Positions 16,073 to 24,982 of a stretch of 64,000 bases of DNA are shown here, piece by piece; positions within the stretch are counted from its first letter, which is position 1, and every line of letters begins with the position of its first letter. Source of the DNA: an uncultured Lachnospiraceae bacterium (lineage in GTDB: Bacteria > Bacillota > Clostridia > Lachnospirales > Lachnospiraceae); contig CAJULA010000009.1 of assembly GCA_910587155.1 (NCBI GenBank), positions 45,018-109,017 on the forward strand, in the 5' to 3' direction. A program made the translations under genes and the position numbers. The notes under the pieces are model-generated. The model had not been told where the DNA came from. It was given only the letters and a program-made list of their open reading frames with translations, and did not search any database.

Positions 16073-17716
16073 ATGTTAAAGGTTTTTCTGGTAGAGGATG
16101 AAAGCATTGTCAGGGAAGGACTGCGGAACAATATCATGTGGCAGCAGTATGGGTTCCAGTTCGCGGGGGAAGCGGGGGACGGGGAGATGGCCCTGCCTCT
16201 GATCCGCAAAGTGCAGCCCGATCTGCTGATTACGGATATCAAGATGCCTTTTATGGACGGTCTGGCGCTGGCCAGGATCGTTAGCAGTGAATTTCCCCAG
16301 ATGAAGATATTGATCATCAGCGGATACGATGATTTTGAATATGCCCGACAGGCCATTTCGGTGGGTGTGGAACAGTATCTGCTCAAACCTATCACACGCT
16401 TTTCCATGCAGAAAGCGCTGATGGAGATTCGGGAAAAGATAGAAAATGAGCGGGCCCAAAAGGACTACATGGGCAAGTTCAAGGAAGAGATGCTGGAATA
16501 TGAACAATTTTCCCGGCGCAATTTTTTTGAAAAAGTGTTTGAAGGACATTTGTCCGTGCAGGAGATTTATGAGGAGGCACAGCGTCTTTCCCTGGAGATG
16601 GATGCCAGGGGCTATAATCTGGCCATGGTAAGTCTTTGGGAAAAAAAGGAGACCGGGGTACGCAGTCAGGATTCCCGGCTGGTTGCGGGCAGAAGGGAAG
16701 AACTGACCCGATACTTTCTGCGGTATCCGGAATATCTGATGTTTCGCTGGAATATCAATACGTATGGCATACTCATGAAGGGAGAAGGGGAACAGATGGA
16801 GGAGTTGAAACAGAAATGTATGGATCATATTGTCCGCATCTGTTCCGGCCATGACGGGGAACTGGAATGGTATCTGGCCATCGGCGATCCGGTGGAGCGT
16901 CTGAGCCTTCTGCCGCAGGTGTACAGCAAAGTGAATCATATGATGTCATACAGATTTCTCAAACCGGAGCAGCATATTCTGACTATGGAAGTGGACAGGG
17001 GGCAGGGGGATGGGCTGCGGGAAGAGGGAGAGAGCGGCGGCCTGGGTGGTGTGGACATCGCGCGGGCAGACCCTGAGATCATTAAAAATTTCCTGATGCG
17101 GGGGCAGCCGGAAGAGATCGAAGATTTTGTGGACGGTTACCTGGAAAGTCAGCAGCAGGCTCTGGGCTCCCGGATGTTCCGGGATTATCTGATGCTCAGT
17201 ATCCGTTTCACCACCGCTTCCTTCGTTGAAAAACTGGGGTACAGCCAGGAGGAATTGTTTGCAGACGGAAACAGTTCGCTGATACAGAATACGAGTCTGA
17301 GTCCTGAGGATATGAAGCCTTATATGGAAGGCCTGATCCGGCGTGCCATAGAACTGAGCAACCGCGTTATGGACCGGCAGGGGAAGACACTGATCAAAAA
17401 GGCACTGGAATATATCGAAGAAAATTACAGAAAAGATTCCATTTCCCTGAATGAAGTGGCAGGTGCGGTAGAAGTCAGCGCCAATTATTTCAGCACGGTA
17501 TTCAGTCAGGAAATGGAAATGACATTTACGGAATATGTGACGCAGAAACGGATGGAGCAGGCAAAACGTCTGCTGCGGCAGAGTGATGCACATACCGGAG
17601 ACATTGCCGCGGAAGTGGGATATCGCGATCCCCATTATTTCAGTTTTGTATTTAAAAAGACCCAGGGGTGTACACCCCGGGAGTACCGCAGCGGCAAGGG
17701 GCAGGCGGGCTCATAA
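16073..17716 (+). CDS. YesN-type response regulator with AraC DNA-binding domain
   Basis: A 547-residue regulator. The receiver domain (residues 1-120) has acidic pocket VEDES, phosphoacceptor LLITDIKMPFMDG (D near 55) and YLLKPI. A long middle linker follows. The C-terminal AraC domain contains the first helix-turn-helix EVAGAVEVSANYFSTVFSQE and the second DIAAEVGYRDPHYFSFVFKK. It is the partner of the kinase and lipoprotein immediately upstream and probably activates the nearby sugar importer. Its 3' end overlaps the convergent GntR-type gene by six bases. It is a complete reference copy for the damaged regulator at 57319. Confidence 0.9.
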   Translation: MLKVFLVEDESIVREGLRNNIMWQQYGFQFAGEAGDGEMALPLIRKVQPDLLITDIKMPFMDGLALARIVSSEFPQMKILIISGYDDFEYARQAISVGVEQYLLKPITRFSMQKALMEIREKIENERAQKDYMGKFKEEMLEYEQFSRRNFFEKVFEGHLSVQEIYEEAQRLSLEMDARGYNLAMVSLWEKKETGVRSQDSRLVAGRREELTRYFLRYPEYLMFRWNINTYGILMKGEGEQMEELKQKCMDHIVRICSGHDGELEWYLAIGDPVERLSLLPQVYSKVNHMMSYRFLKPEQHILTMEVDRGQGDGLREEGESGGLGGVDIARADPEIIKNFLMRGQPEEIEDFVDGYLESQQQALGSRMFRDYLMLSIRFTTASFVEKLGYSQEELFADGNSSLIQNTSLSPEDMKPYMEGLIRRAIELSNRVMDRQGKTLIKKALEYIEENYRKDSISLNEVAGAVEVSANYFSTVFSQEMEMTFTEYVTQKRMEQAKRLLRQSDAHTGDIAAEVGYRDPHYFSFVFKKTQGCTPREYRSGKGQAGS

Positions 17717-18793
17717 TTTGGTATTGCAGGGCGCGTCGCTCTCACCGGTTACAAGTCGCCAGGACAGTTCTTCTGACAGTACGTGTTCGCCCTGGATCAT
17801 CCGCAGCAGGGTGCGGGCAGCAGCGGCCCCTGGCTCATGCCCTTTGTGGGACAGTGTGGTGATGCGGATATCTCCCAGTTCACTCATATAGCTGTGATCA
17901 AAGGAGACGATGGAAATATCTTCCGGTACATGGATGTCGGCATAGCGCAGCTCCCGGATCAGCCAATAGGCGATCTCGTCATTCTGGCAGATCAGTGCGC
18001 TGCAGGCACGGGCGCTTCTGCGGAGAAAGGCGGTCAGAAAGCCAGTGTCAGATTTTCTCTCCAGCGCTTCCAGTTGTGCGCAGGTATACCAGAGAATCCG
18101 ATCATCGTCTATGGGGATGCTGAAATCGCGCATGGCGGCGGTAAAGCCCTGATAACGCTCCGGCCCTGCCAGCTCATCAATCTGAAAGATGCCGCCGATG
18201 CGGATATGTCCCCTTCCGATCAGATATTTTGCCAGCAGATAACCGCCGTAATAATTATCGTCTTTGAGATAGACGCAGGAAGATAAGGCTTTGTAGTAGC
18301 CGCCGAGAAAGAGAAGAGAGACTCCTTTTTTTCGCAGCCGTTCATACAGATCCAGATTGGGATTGGGCAGCGCGGTTTTTGTCCCCTGTACGATCAGTCC
18401 CCGAACGGACGTATCTGCCAGTTGTTCCAGAATGAGGCGCTCTTTGGCTACTCTGAAATAAGTGGAATACACGTCGATCTGCCAGCCTTTTTCATGCAGT
18501 ACGGATCTGATATCCGCCACCAGGGCGGGCATGGTGTACTCCTCTGCATTGCCGGCAATGACGGCAATGCGGTTTTTCATGGCGCCAAGCCCGGTGGAAT
18601 AGGAACCGCTGCCACATCTTTTTTCTATGAGTCCCTCCTGCGCCAGCAGCTGCAGGGCGGCTCTGACTGTCTGGCGGCTTACCTGATACTGAGCGCAAAG
18701 TGCGTTTTCGGAAGGCAGCCTGTAGACGCGACCAGTATTTTTCAGTATCTCTTCCCGCAGTCGGGCGGCAAGGCGGATATATTTAGCAGGCAT
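17711..18793 (-). CDS. GntR/LacI-type sugar repressor, AraR-like
   Basis: A 360-residue repressor. The N-terminal GntR winged helix (YRLPSENALCAQYQVSRQTVRAAL, then RCGSGSY) is joined to a LacI-type effector domain (RGLIVQGTKTALPNPNLDLYE, SIVSFDHSYMSELGDIRITTL). This architecture is that of AraR. It is similar along its length to the regulator at 31544, so the two are paralogues with probably different sugars. GGAGGAAA precedes its ATG. It lies between the three-component sensor and the importer genes and probably controls the importer. Confidence 0.88.
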   Translation of the reverse strand: MPAKYIRLAARLREEILKNTGRVYRLPSENALCAQYQVSRQTVRAALQLLAQEGLIEKRCGSGSYSTGLGAMKNRIAVIAGNAEEYTMPALVADIRSVLHEKGWQIDVYSTYFRVAKERLILEQLADTSVRGLIVQGTKTALPNPNLDLYERLRKKGVSLLFLGGYYKALSSCVYLKDDNYYGGYLLAKYLIGRGHIRIGGIFQIDELAGPERYQGFTAAMRDFSIPIDDDRILWYTCAQLEALERKSDTGFLTAFLRRSARACSALICQNDEIAYWLIRELRYADIHVPEDISIVSFDHSYMSELGDIRITTLSHKGHEPGAAAARTLLRMIQGEHVLSEELSWRLVTGESDAPCNTKL

Positions 18794-19268
18794 GGGTTTC
18801 CTCCTGGTTCATGGCCCTCAGGACCTTATCATGTTGAAACCGGAAATGCTGTTGCCGGACAGTTAATATTATACCATAAAAAATTACCCGGAGCCTGCTT
18901 TTTCTCCGTGATTTTCAGATCAGGAGCGGGCAGTGTGCGGAAAAAATCACCCTGCAACAGGATAAAAAATGAACGAAATATGAACAAATCGGAAAAGTAA
19001 CAAAGGAGAAGAAGAGAAAAACAGAGAGATATCACAGGAAAAAGGAAGAAAAAAAGAGCAAAATTCATAAAAAATTCCCTGTTTAGAAAATGAAAATGAA
19101 CAAATCCGTAAACCTGTATTGTTTTTAAAAAGAGAATATTAAACTTGTATTGGATATAGTGACAAACATATCAAAACTAAAGAAACTGGCATTGACTCCC
19201 GGAGGAATTTATGGAAAAATAAAACTACAAACGGTGGTAGCACCGGAAAAGAAAGGGAGGATATATTC
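18794..19268. promoter_or_regulatory. Regulatory region upstream of the galactofuranose-type importer
   Basis: No gene is seen in these 475 bases. They hold the minus-strand promoter region of the repressor, with a TATAAT-like element on the minus strand at 18868-18873. There are two near-identical direct repeats, ATGAACAAATCGG near 18978 and ATGAACAAATCCG near 19096. The repeats contain an ACAAAT half-site reminiscent of AraR operators and are candidate repressor sites. The 3' end carries the ribosome binding site AGGGAGG of the binding-protein gene. Confidence 0.4.
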
Positions 19269-20390
19269 ATGTTAAGAAAGAAATTATCAGTATTGCTTGC
19301 AGCGGCTATGGTTGCAGCGGCAGTCGTAGGATGCGGCGGAGCAGACCAGGCAGCAGCTCCCGCAGACAATGCGGCACCGGCTGAAGAAGCAGCACCTGCA
19401 GAGGATGCGGCACCGGCTGAGGATGCAGAAGCAGGAGATGCAGAAGCAGGAGATGCAGAAGCGGCTCCGGCAGCGAGCGGGGATGTGATCACGGTTGGTT
19501 ATGCACAGGTTGGACATGAGTCTGACTGGCGTACAGCCAATACCAAGAATTATCAGGATGTATTCAGTGCAGCGAACGGCTATGAACTGAGCCTGATTGA
19601 CTGCGACAATGACAATGCGGTACAGTTGGAAGCAGTTCGTAACTTTATTACACAGCAGCTTGACTATATTATTATCGCGCCGATCGAGACGGCAGGATGG
19701 GACACTGTTCTGCAGGAGGCACAGGATGCAGGCATCCCGGTTATCATCGCTGACCGTGAGATTGATGCAGACGCTTCTCTCTATGATGCATGGGTAGGAA
19801 CCAACACAAAGAATGAAGGCGTTACCGCAGGTAACTGGCTTGCTGAGTATCTGGACGGCAAGGAAGCCAACATCCTTGTAATCGAAGGTTCCGTTGGCGC
19901 TTCCGCAGCACTGGGACGTTCCGAAGGCTTCAATGAAGTGGCAGAGCAGCACAGCGAATGGAAGATTCTTGACTCTCAGTCCGGTGACTTCACACAGGAC
20001 GGCGGACAGGAAGTCATGGAGTCCTTCATCAAATCCTATGAAGGGCAGTTCAACGTAGTCGTATGTCACAATGACAATGAAGCATACGGTGCTATGGATG
20101 CCATGAACGCAGCAGGTATCACGTATGGTGTTGACGGGGATGTGATCCTGATCTCCTTTGACGCGACACATGATGGTTTACAGTATACACTGGACGGCAA
20201 GATCAACTGCAACGTAGAGTGTAATCCGATTCAGGCAGCAGTTGTTGCTGAGGTGATTCAGAAGATGCAGAACAACGAATCCTATGATGCGACAACACTT
20301 GTTAATGATGAAGCATTTGTTGCACCCGGAATCGAGAGCCAGTATGCTACAACTATGACAGAAGATATTCTGGCAGGCCGCGCTTACTAA
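19269..20390 (+). CDS. ytfQ: Sugar ABC importer binding lipoprotein, YtfQ-like
   Basis: A 373-residue lipoprotein. After the signal peptide with cysteine in VVGCGG comes an alanine/proline/acid linker built of PAEDAA and AEAGD-like repeats, also visible in the DNA as short tandem repeats. The binding domain (VGYAQVGHESDWRTANTKNY, IADREIDADASLYDAWVGTN, VVCHNDNEAYGAMDAM) matches YtfQ, which binds galactofuranose and arabinofuranose in E. coli. The actual ligand here is unknown. It starts an operon with an ATPase and two permeases. A hairpin just after it probably lets the binding protein be made in excess. Confidence 0.85.
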   Translation: MLRKKLSVLLAAAMVAAAVVGCGGADQAAAPADNAAPAEEAAPAEDAAPAEDAEAGDAEAGDAEAAPAASGDVITVGYAQVGHESDWRTANTKNYQDVFSAANGYELSLIDCDNDNAVQLEAVRNFITQQLDYIIIAPIETAGWDTVLQEAQDAGIPVIIADREIDADASLYDAWVGTNTKNEGVTAGNWLAEYLDGKEANILVIEGSVGASAALGRSEGFNEVAEQHSEWKILDSQSGDFTQDGGQEVMESFIKSYEGQFNVVVCHNDNEAYGAMDAMNAAGITYGVDGDVILISFDATHDGLQYTLDGKINCNVECNPIQAAVVAEVIQKMQNNESYDATTLVNDEAFVAPGIESQYATTMTEDILAGRAY

Positions 20391-20412
20391 AATTTAATGA
20401 GTTCTGGCATGT

Positions 20413-20447
20413 AGGGAGGGATTCCTGACGGGTTCCTCCCTTCCTTT
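20413..20447 (+). terminator. Attenuating hairpin after the binding-protein gene
   Basis: AGGGAGG pairs with CCTCCCT around a 15-base loop and is followed by TCCTTTA. Placed between the binding protein and the ATPase gene, it likely reduces rather than stops downstream transcription. Confidence 0.55.
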
Positions 20448-20518
20448 ATAAAAAAGGCCTGAAAAGGAGCACTGCAGAACTGTAGTATGATGGGGAAATG
20501 TAGACAGGAGGTAGAAGG

Positions 20519-22042
20519 ATGGATAGTAATATCGCTTTGACGATGCGGGGGATCTGTATGACCTTCCCGGGTGTGAAGGCCCTTGACAATGTGGATTTTA
20601 CCTTGCGTAAGGGGGAGATCCGGGCGCTGATGGGAGAGAACGGCGCGGGAAAGTCCACACTGATCAAATGCCTGACAGGCGTCAATAAATTCGAAGCAGG
20701 TGAGATCCATGTGGATGGCATTGAAGGCCCCATAGTAAACAAAGATACCATGGATGCGCAGAATAAGGGCATTTCCACCGTGTATCAGGAAGTAAACCTG
20801 TGCCCCAACCTGTCGGTTGCAGAGAATCTGTATATCGGACGGGAGCCTCTGACGAAGATCAAAACAGTTGACAGACGGAAGATGAACCAGATGGCAGCAC
20901 AGCTTATGAAAGATCTGGATCTGGATATAGAGGTAACGCAGAACCTGGAAAATTATTCACTGGCATTGCAGCAGATGATTGCCATTGCCCGTGCTGTAGA
21001 TATGAAGAGTAAGGTACTTATCCTGGATGAGCCGACATCTTCTCTGGATGACAAAGAGGTTGAAATGTTGTTCAAGATGATGCGTTCACTGCGGGCACAG
21101 GGGGTGGGGATCGTATTTGTAACCCATTTCCTGGAACAGGTATATGAAGTGTGCGACGGCATCACAGTGCTTCGTAACGGAACGCTGGTAGGAGAGTATA
21201 CGGTGGAGGAGCTGCCGAGAGTCAAACTGGTGGCGGCCATGATGGGGAAAGATTTTGATGATCTGGCTTCCATCAAACCGGAAGGAAGCATGAATGTGGA
21301 AGACGCTCCCCTTGAGATTGAGGCGAAAGGCCTGAGCCATGCGGGCAAGATTAAGCCGTTTGATCTGGATATCCATAAGGGAGAAGTCGTGGGGCTGACC
21401 GGCCTTCTTGGCAGCGGCAGAAGCGAACTGGCCAGAACCATATACGGTGCGGACCGTGCGCAGACCGGCACGTTGAAAGTGGATGGGAAGGAAGCAAAGA
21501 TCAAAAATCCCATCGACGCCATGAATCTTGGCATGGGACTTTTGCCGGATGACAGAAAGGCAGAAGGGATTATCGGCGATCTGTCCGTGCGTGAAAATAT
21601 TATTCTGGCCATGCAGGCAAAGGCCGGGATATTTAAGCGGATCCCCATGGCAAAGCAGATAGAAATCGCGGATCAGTACATAGAAATGCTCAGCATCAAG
21701 ACTGCTACCAGAGAGACGCTGATCAAGCAGCTTTCCGGCGGCAATCAGCAAAAAGCGATTCTGGCCAGATGGCTGGCGACCGATCCCAGCTTCCTGATCC
21801 TGGATGAGCCTACCAGGGGTATTGATATCGGTACGAAGACAGAGATTCAGAAACTGGTGATCAAACTGGCACAGGAAGGCAAGAGCCTGATCTTTATTTC
21901 TTCCGAGATTGAAGAGATGCTGCGTACCTGCAATCGTATGGCGGTATTGCGGGACGGCTCCAAAGTCGGCGAGATATCCGCGGAAGAGATGAGCCAGGAA
22001 GGCGTGATGAAAGCTATCGCAGGAGGTGGAGCAAGTGAATAA
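20519..22042 (+). CDS. ytfR: Sugar ABC importer ATPase, YtfR-like (two nucleotide-binding domains)
   Basis: A 507-residue double ATPase of the MglA/RbsA class. The first domain has Walker A GENGAGKSTLIK (near residue 41), ALQQMIAIARAV in place of a full LSGGQ signature, and LILDEPTSSLDD. The second has GLLGSGRSEL, LSGGNQQKAILARWLA and FLILDEPTRGIDIG. It energises the two permeases that follow. Its end overlaps the next gene by eight bases, so translation is probably coupled. AGGAGG lies just before the start. Confidence 0.9.
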   Translation: MDSNIALTMRGICMTFPGVKALDNVDFTLRKGEIRALMGENGAGKSTLIKCLTGVNKFEAGEIHVDGIEGPIVNKDTMDAQNKGISTVYQEVNLCPNLSVAENLYIGREPLTKIKTVDRRKMNQMAAQLMKDLDLDIEVTQNLENYSLALQQMIAIARAVDMKSKVLILDEPTSSLDDKEVEMLFKMMRSLRAQGVGIVFVTHFLEQVYEVCDGITVLRNGTLVGEYTVEELPRVKLVAAMMGKDFDDLASIKPEGSMNVEDAPLEIEAKGLSHAGKIKPFDLDIHKGEVVGLTGLLGSGRSELARTIYGADRAQTGTLKVDGKEAKIKNPIDAMNLGMGLLPDDRKAEGIIGDLSVRENIILAMQAKAGIFKRIPMAKQIEIADQYIEMLSIKTATRETLIKQLSGGNQQKAILARWLATDPSFLILDEPTRGIDIGTKTEIQKLVIKLAQEGKSLIFISSEIEEMLRTCNRMAVLRDGSKVGEISAEEMSQEGVMKAIAGGGASE

Positions 22043-23099
22043 ATTAAAAAGTCTGACAAAGAAACAATTATTCCTGCCGATTTTCAGTATGATTCTCGTC
22101 ATGCTGATCAATGTGATCTATGACATGGCATGCGGCAACGCGCCCCTTTCATTCTTCCAGATCGGGATCAAAAACGGATTTTTGTATGGGCGTCTGATTG
22201 ATGTACTGAACCGAGGCAGTGAAGTTGCCATACTCGCAATCGGTATGACGCTGGTAGTATCGTCTTCGGCAGGTACAGATATTTCGGTTGGTTCCGTTAT
22301 GAGCCTGTCCGGCGGATTCTGTTGTATGCTCCTGGCAGGTTATGGTGTGGCACGTGCCAATTCCTATGCATTGCCTCTCTGGGTAGGGCTTCTGGGCGGC
22401 ATTCTGATTGCCTGTGTATGCGGTCTGTTCAACGGATTTCTGGTGGCATATTTGAACATACAGCCAATGGTCGCCACGTTGATTCTATGGTCGGCAGGGC
22501 GTGCCATCGGCCTTCTGCTCTGCAACAGCCAGATCGTTTATGTGCGTGTGCCTTCCTTCCAGGTATTTGGCGCTTATGTGGGATTTTTGCCCACCCCCAT
22601 TCTGATCGCGGCATTTTGTATTGCCATTGCGGCCCTGATACTGCGTTTTACGGCACTGGGAACCTTTATCCAGAGTGTTGGTATCAATAAAAAGGCGGCA
22701 AGGATTTCCGGCTTTAACTCTTCCAAGATCATTCTGATCACGTATGTGATCTGTGGTCTTTGCGCAGGGATTGCGGGTCTGACGGCAACATCCCGTATCT
22801 ATTCCGCAGATACGAACAATATCGGGCTGAATATGGAATTGGATGCCATTCTGTCAGTTGCGCTGGGCGGCAACAGCCTGGGCGGCGGCAAGTTTAATCT
22901 GTCCGGTTCCATCATCGGCGCTTATACCATTCAGGCGATTACGACCACCATGTATGCGCTGGGTATCTCCTCCGCACAGGCGCCGGTATTCAAGGCGATC
23001 GTCGTAATTCTGATCGTTGTTCTGCAGGCAGAACCGGTGAAGGATTACTTCAAAAAACTCTCTGCGAAAAAAGCGGCAAAGGAGGCGAAGGCAGCATGA
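22035..23099 (+). CDS. ytfT: Sugar ABC importer permease, YtfT-like
   Basis: A 354-residue polytopic permease of the ribose/galactose (BPD_transp_2) family. About eight hydrophobic helices are seen. The family loop AGTDISVGSVMSLSG and the late conserved block SVALGGNSLGGGKFNLSGS are present. GTG 22035 is chosen because AGGAGGT lies seven bases upstream; an in-frame GTG at 22026 lies inside that site. It pairs with the permease at 23096 as a heterodimer. Confidence 0.88.
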   Translation: MNKLKSLTKKQLFLPIFSMILVMLINVIYDMACGNAPLSFFQIGIKNGFLYGRLIDVLNRGSEVAILAIGMTLVVSSSAGTDISVGSVMSLSGGFCCMLLAGYGVARANSYALPLWVGLLGGILIACVCGLFNGFLVAYLNIQPMVATLILWSAGRAIGLLLCNSQIVYVRVPSFQVFGAYVGFLPTPILIAAFCIAIAALILRFTALGTFIQSVGINKKAARISGFNSSKIILITYVICGLCAGIAGLTATSRIYSADTNNIGLNMELDAILSVALGGNSLGGGKFNLSGSIIGAYTIQAITTTMYALGISSAQAPVFKAIVVILIVVLQAEPVKDYFKKLSAKKAAKEAKAA

Positions 23100-24115
23100 A
23101 AAAGACAAAACTGAACGGCAACAATGTATTGCTTCTGATCACGATTGTACTGTTTGCTGTGATGTATCTGGGCGGCTGTCTGGTGTATTCCGCCAAGGGA
23201 TTTGCTCATTTGCAGACATTTCTCAATATTCTGATCAATAATGCGGGTCTGATCTGCGTTGCCAGTGGTATGACCTGTGTTATGCTTACCGGCGGTATTG
23301 ATATTTCGGTGGGTTCTCTCGTAGCCGTAGACTGTATGCTGCTGGCAGTGGGCATCGAGCACTGGGGTATGAGCAGTCCGGTTCTGATGGTGATGATTCT
23401 GGCGATCGGCCTGATATTCGGCCTGGCGCAGGGCTACTGCGTGGCCTATCTGAAGATACAGCCCTTTATCGTCACGATGGCAGGTATGTTCTTTGCCAGA
23501 GGTATGACAGCCGTACTCTGTACGGATCAGGTAAGTATCGTCAGCGATCCGCTTTTTACAAAATTATCGAGTACGAAGATCAGCATTCCCTTTGGCGGTT
23601 ATGTAAATAAGAAAGGGATCTATCAGGTGCCTTATATCCGCGCGTCTGTCCTTGTGGCGCTGCTGATTGTGGTAGTGATCTTCCTGATGCTGCGTTATAC
23701 CCGCTTTGGCCGCAGCCTCTATGCGGTGGGTGGCAACCAGCAGTCTGCTACGCTGATGGGATTGAATGTAAAATCCGTGACCATGCGCGCTTATGTGCTG
23801 AACAGTTTTCTGACCTCCATCGGCGGTATCTGCTACTGCTTAAATACCATGTGCGGTACGACACAGCAGGCAACCGGTATGGAAATGGATGCCATATCCT
23901 CGGCAGTCATCGGCGGTACGCTTCTGACAGGCGGCGTGGGTAATGTGATCGGTTCTCTGTTTGGCGTATTGATTAACGGTACGATTTCCAGTCTGGTGAA
24001 GACAAACGGTAAACTGATCAGTTCCTGGGCAAACATCATTACGGCGATCCTGCTTTGCTTCTTTATTGTATTGCAGGCTGTATTTGCCAAGGTGAAGGAA
24101 GCCAAAAAGGCATAG
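23096..24115 (+). CDS. yjfF: Sugar ABC importer permease, YjfF-like
   Basis: A 339-residue membrane permease. TGGIDISVGSLVAVDCM, the long helix pair around VLVALLIVVVIFLMLRY, RSLYAVGGNQQSATLMGLN and SAVIGGTLLTGGVGNVIGS are typical of the YjfF half of YtfT/YjfF pairs. The start overlaps the previous stop (ATGA). It is the last gene of the importer operon; a strong bidirectional terminator follows at 24177. Confidence 0.88.
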   Translation: MKKTKLNGNNVLLLITIVLFAVMYLGGCLVYSAKGFAHLQTFLNILINNAGLICVASGMTCVMLTGGIDISVGSLVAVDCMLLAVGIEHWGMSSPVLMVMILAIGLIFGLAQGYCVAYLKIQPFIVTMAGMFFARGMTAVLCTDQVSIVSDPLFTKLSSTKISIPFGGYVNKKGIYQVPYIRASVLVALLIVVVIFLMLRYTRFGRSLYAVGGNQQSATLMGLNVKSVTMRAYVLNSFLTSIGGICYCLNTMCGTTQQATGMEMDAISSAVIGGTLLTGGVGNVIGSLFGVLINGTISSLVKTNGKLISSWANIITAILLCFFIVLQAVFAKVKEAKKA

Positions 24116-24124
24116 TCAGAGATA

Positions 24125-24157
24125 AGGGAAACGATGATTTAATCAGCACTTCCTAAG
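24125..24157. repeat. Dispersed hairpin repeat, copy A (partial)
   Basis: AGGGAAACGATGATTTAATC followed by AGCACTTCCTAAG. It is nearly the same as sequence at 53058 and related to both ends of the element at 44900. It lies in the intergenic space after the importer operon. Confidence 0.6.
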
Positions 24158-24176
24158 ATATAAAACAAAAGATGAC

Positions 24177-24222
24177 AAAAGCGGCAATTGCCGGCGCAGA
24201 TTGGCTGGCAGTTGCCGCTTTT
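24177..24222. terminator. Bidirectional intrinsic terminator
   Basis: AAAAGCGGCAATTGCC at 24177-24192 pairs with GGCAGTTGCCGCTTTT at 24207-24222 (one mismatch), with A and T runs on both sides. It separates the plus-strand importer operon from the convergent minus-strand AIM24 gene and can work for both. Confidence 0.85.
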
Positions 24223-24255
24223 GCTGTGTTTTCCGTTACCGGCACTTTTTGCTTT

Positions 24256-24963
24256 TCAGTCGATGCCGACCCGGATGCCGCCGCCGCGTTCAGAGGGCTG
24301 TATCAGTACGGTGACAGGCTGATTTCCGGACCATTCGAAGGCATAGGATTCGCCGGAGTGCTGGCCGATGAGGTTTTTCCAGGACAGATCAGTCTTAATC
24401 TGGGGGTCGCCGTGCCCCTGGCGGCTCATCCAGCAAATTACGGCATCCGGATCTGCGGAAAGGGTATTGTGGTTTGCGGTGTTGCTCAGTACGATGGGAT
24501 TGCCGTCGGAAAGGATGGCAACGTAGGCGTTTTGCCCGTTCCCGGTGAGGGTGGTAGTTGCCAGACCCTTCTGCGACATGACCCCGGCGCCGATAAAACG
24601 GACACTGTAGTCACAATCCTGCGTAAACGCCAGGATATTTTCGGATTCCACGGAGACGATTTCTCCCCTGTCCAGCTTATAGATCACCACATGCTGGCCA
24701 TAGTTCGCATAATAGGTGACACTGTCGCCGGACATTGTTACCTTCATCAAAGGAAGATTTTCCCCGGTGGCGCGCCGGATCAGGGAGCCAAGAGCTGCCT
24801 GTGCGAAATTATTCTGAGGCCCCAGCAGCAGCTTTTCAAATTTATAATTTTTTCCGCCACTGCTTTCCCCGGCGATAAAGGCGCCGGCCTTGGTGATCAG
24901 GACGTCGCTCCCGGTACAGGTTACCTTCAGAGTCAGTTCATTGATTGTTTCAAAGGTAAGCAT
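24256..24963 (-). CDS. AIM24-family protein
   Basis: A 235-residue soluble protein of the AIM24/DUF124 beta-strand family. It has TCTGSDVLITKAGAFIAGES near the start, a repeating G/V-rich beta pattern, VSVESENILAFTQDCDYSV and GQNAYVAILSDGNPIVL. Its role in bacteria is unknown, though such genes often lie beside ter-type genes as here. AGGAGG lies eight bases upstream of ATG 24963. It is the last gene of a three-gene minus-strand operon, 19 bases after the TerD gene. The opposite strand is also open here, but without a ribosome binding site or family match. Confidence 0.8.
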   Translation of the reverse strand: MLTFETINELTLKVTCTGSDVLITKAGAFIAGESSGGKNYKFEKLLLGPQNNFAQAALGSLIRRATGENLPLMKVTMSGDSVTYYANYGQHVVIYKLDRGEIVSVESENILAFTQDCDYSVRFIGAGVMSQKGLATTTLTGNGQNAYVAILSDGNPIVLSNTANHNTLSADPDAVICWMSRQGHGDPQIKTDLSWKNLIGQHSGESYAFEWSGNQPVTVLIQPSERGGGIRVGID

Positions 24964-24982
24964 TTATTTATTTCCTCCTCTG

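Noticed and set aside
19340..19480. Short tandem repeats suggesting a repeat array or CRISPR-like pattern
   Set aside because: They encode the alanine/acid linker of a lipoprotein, in frame, and have no spacers.
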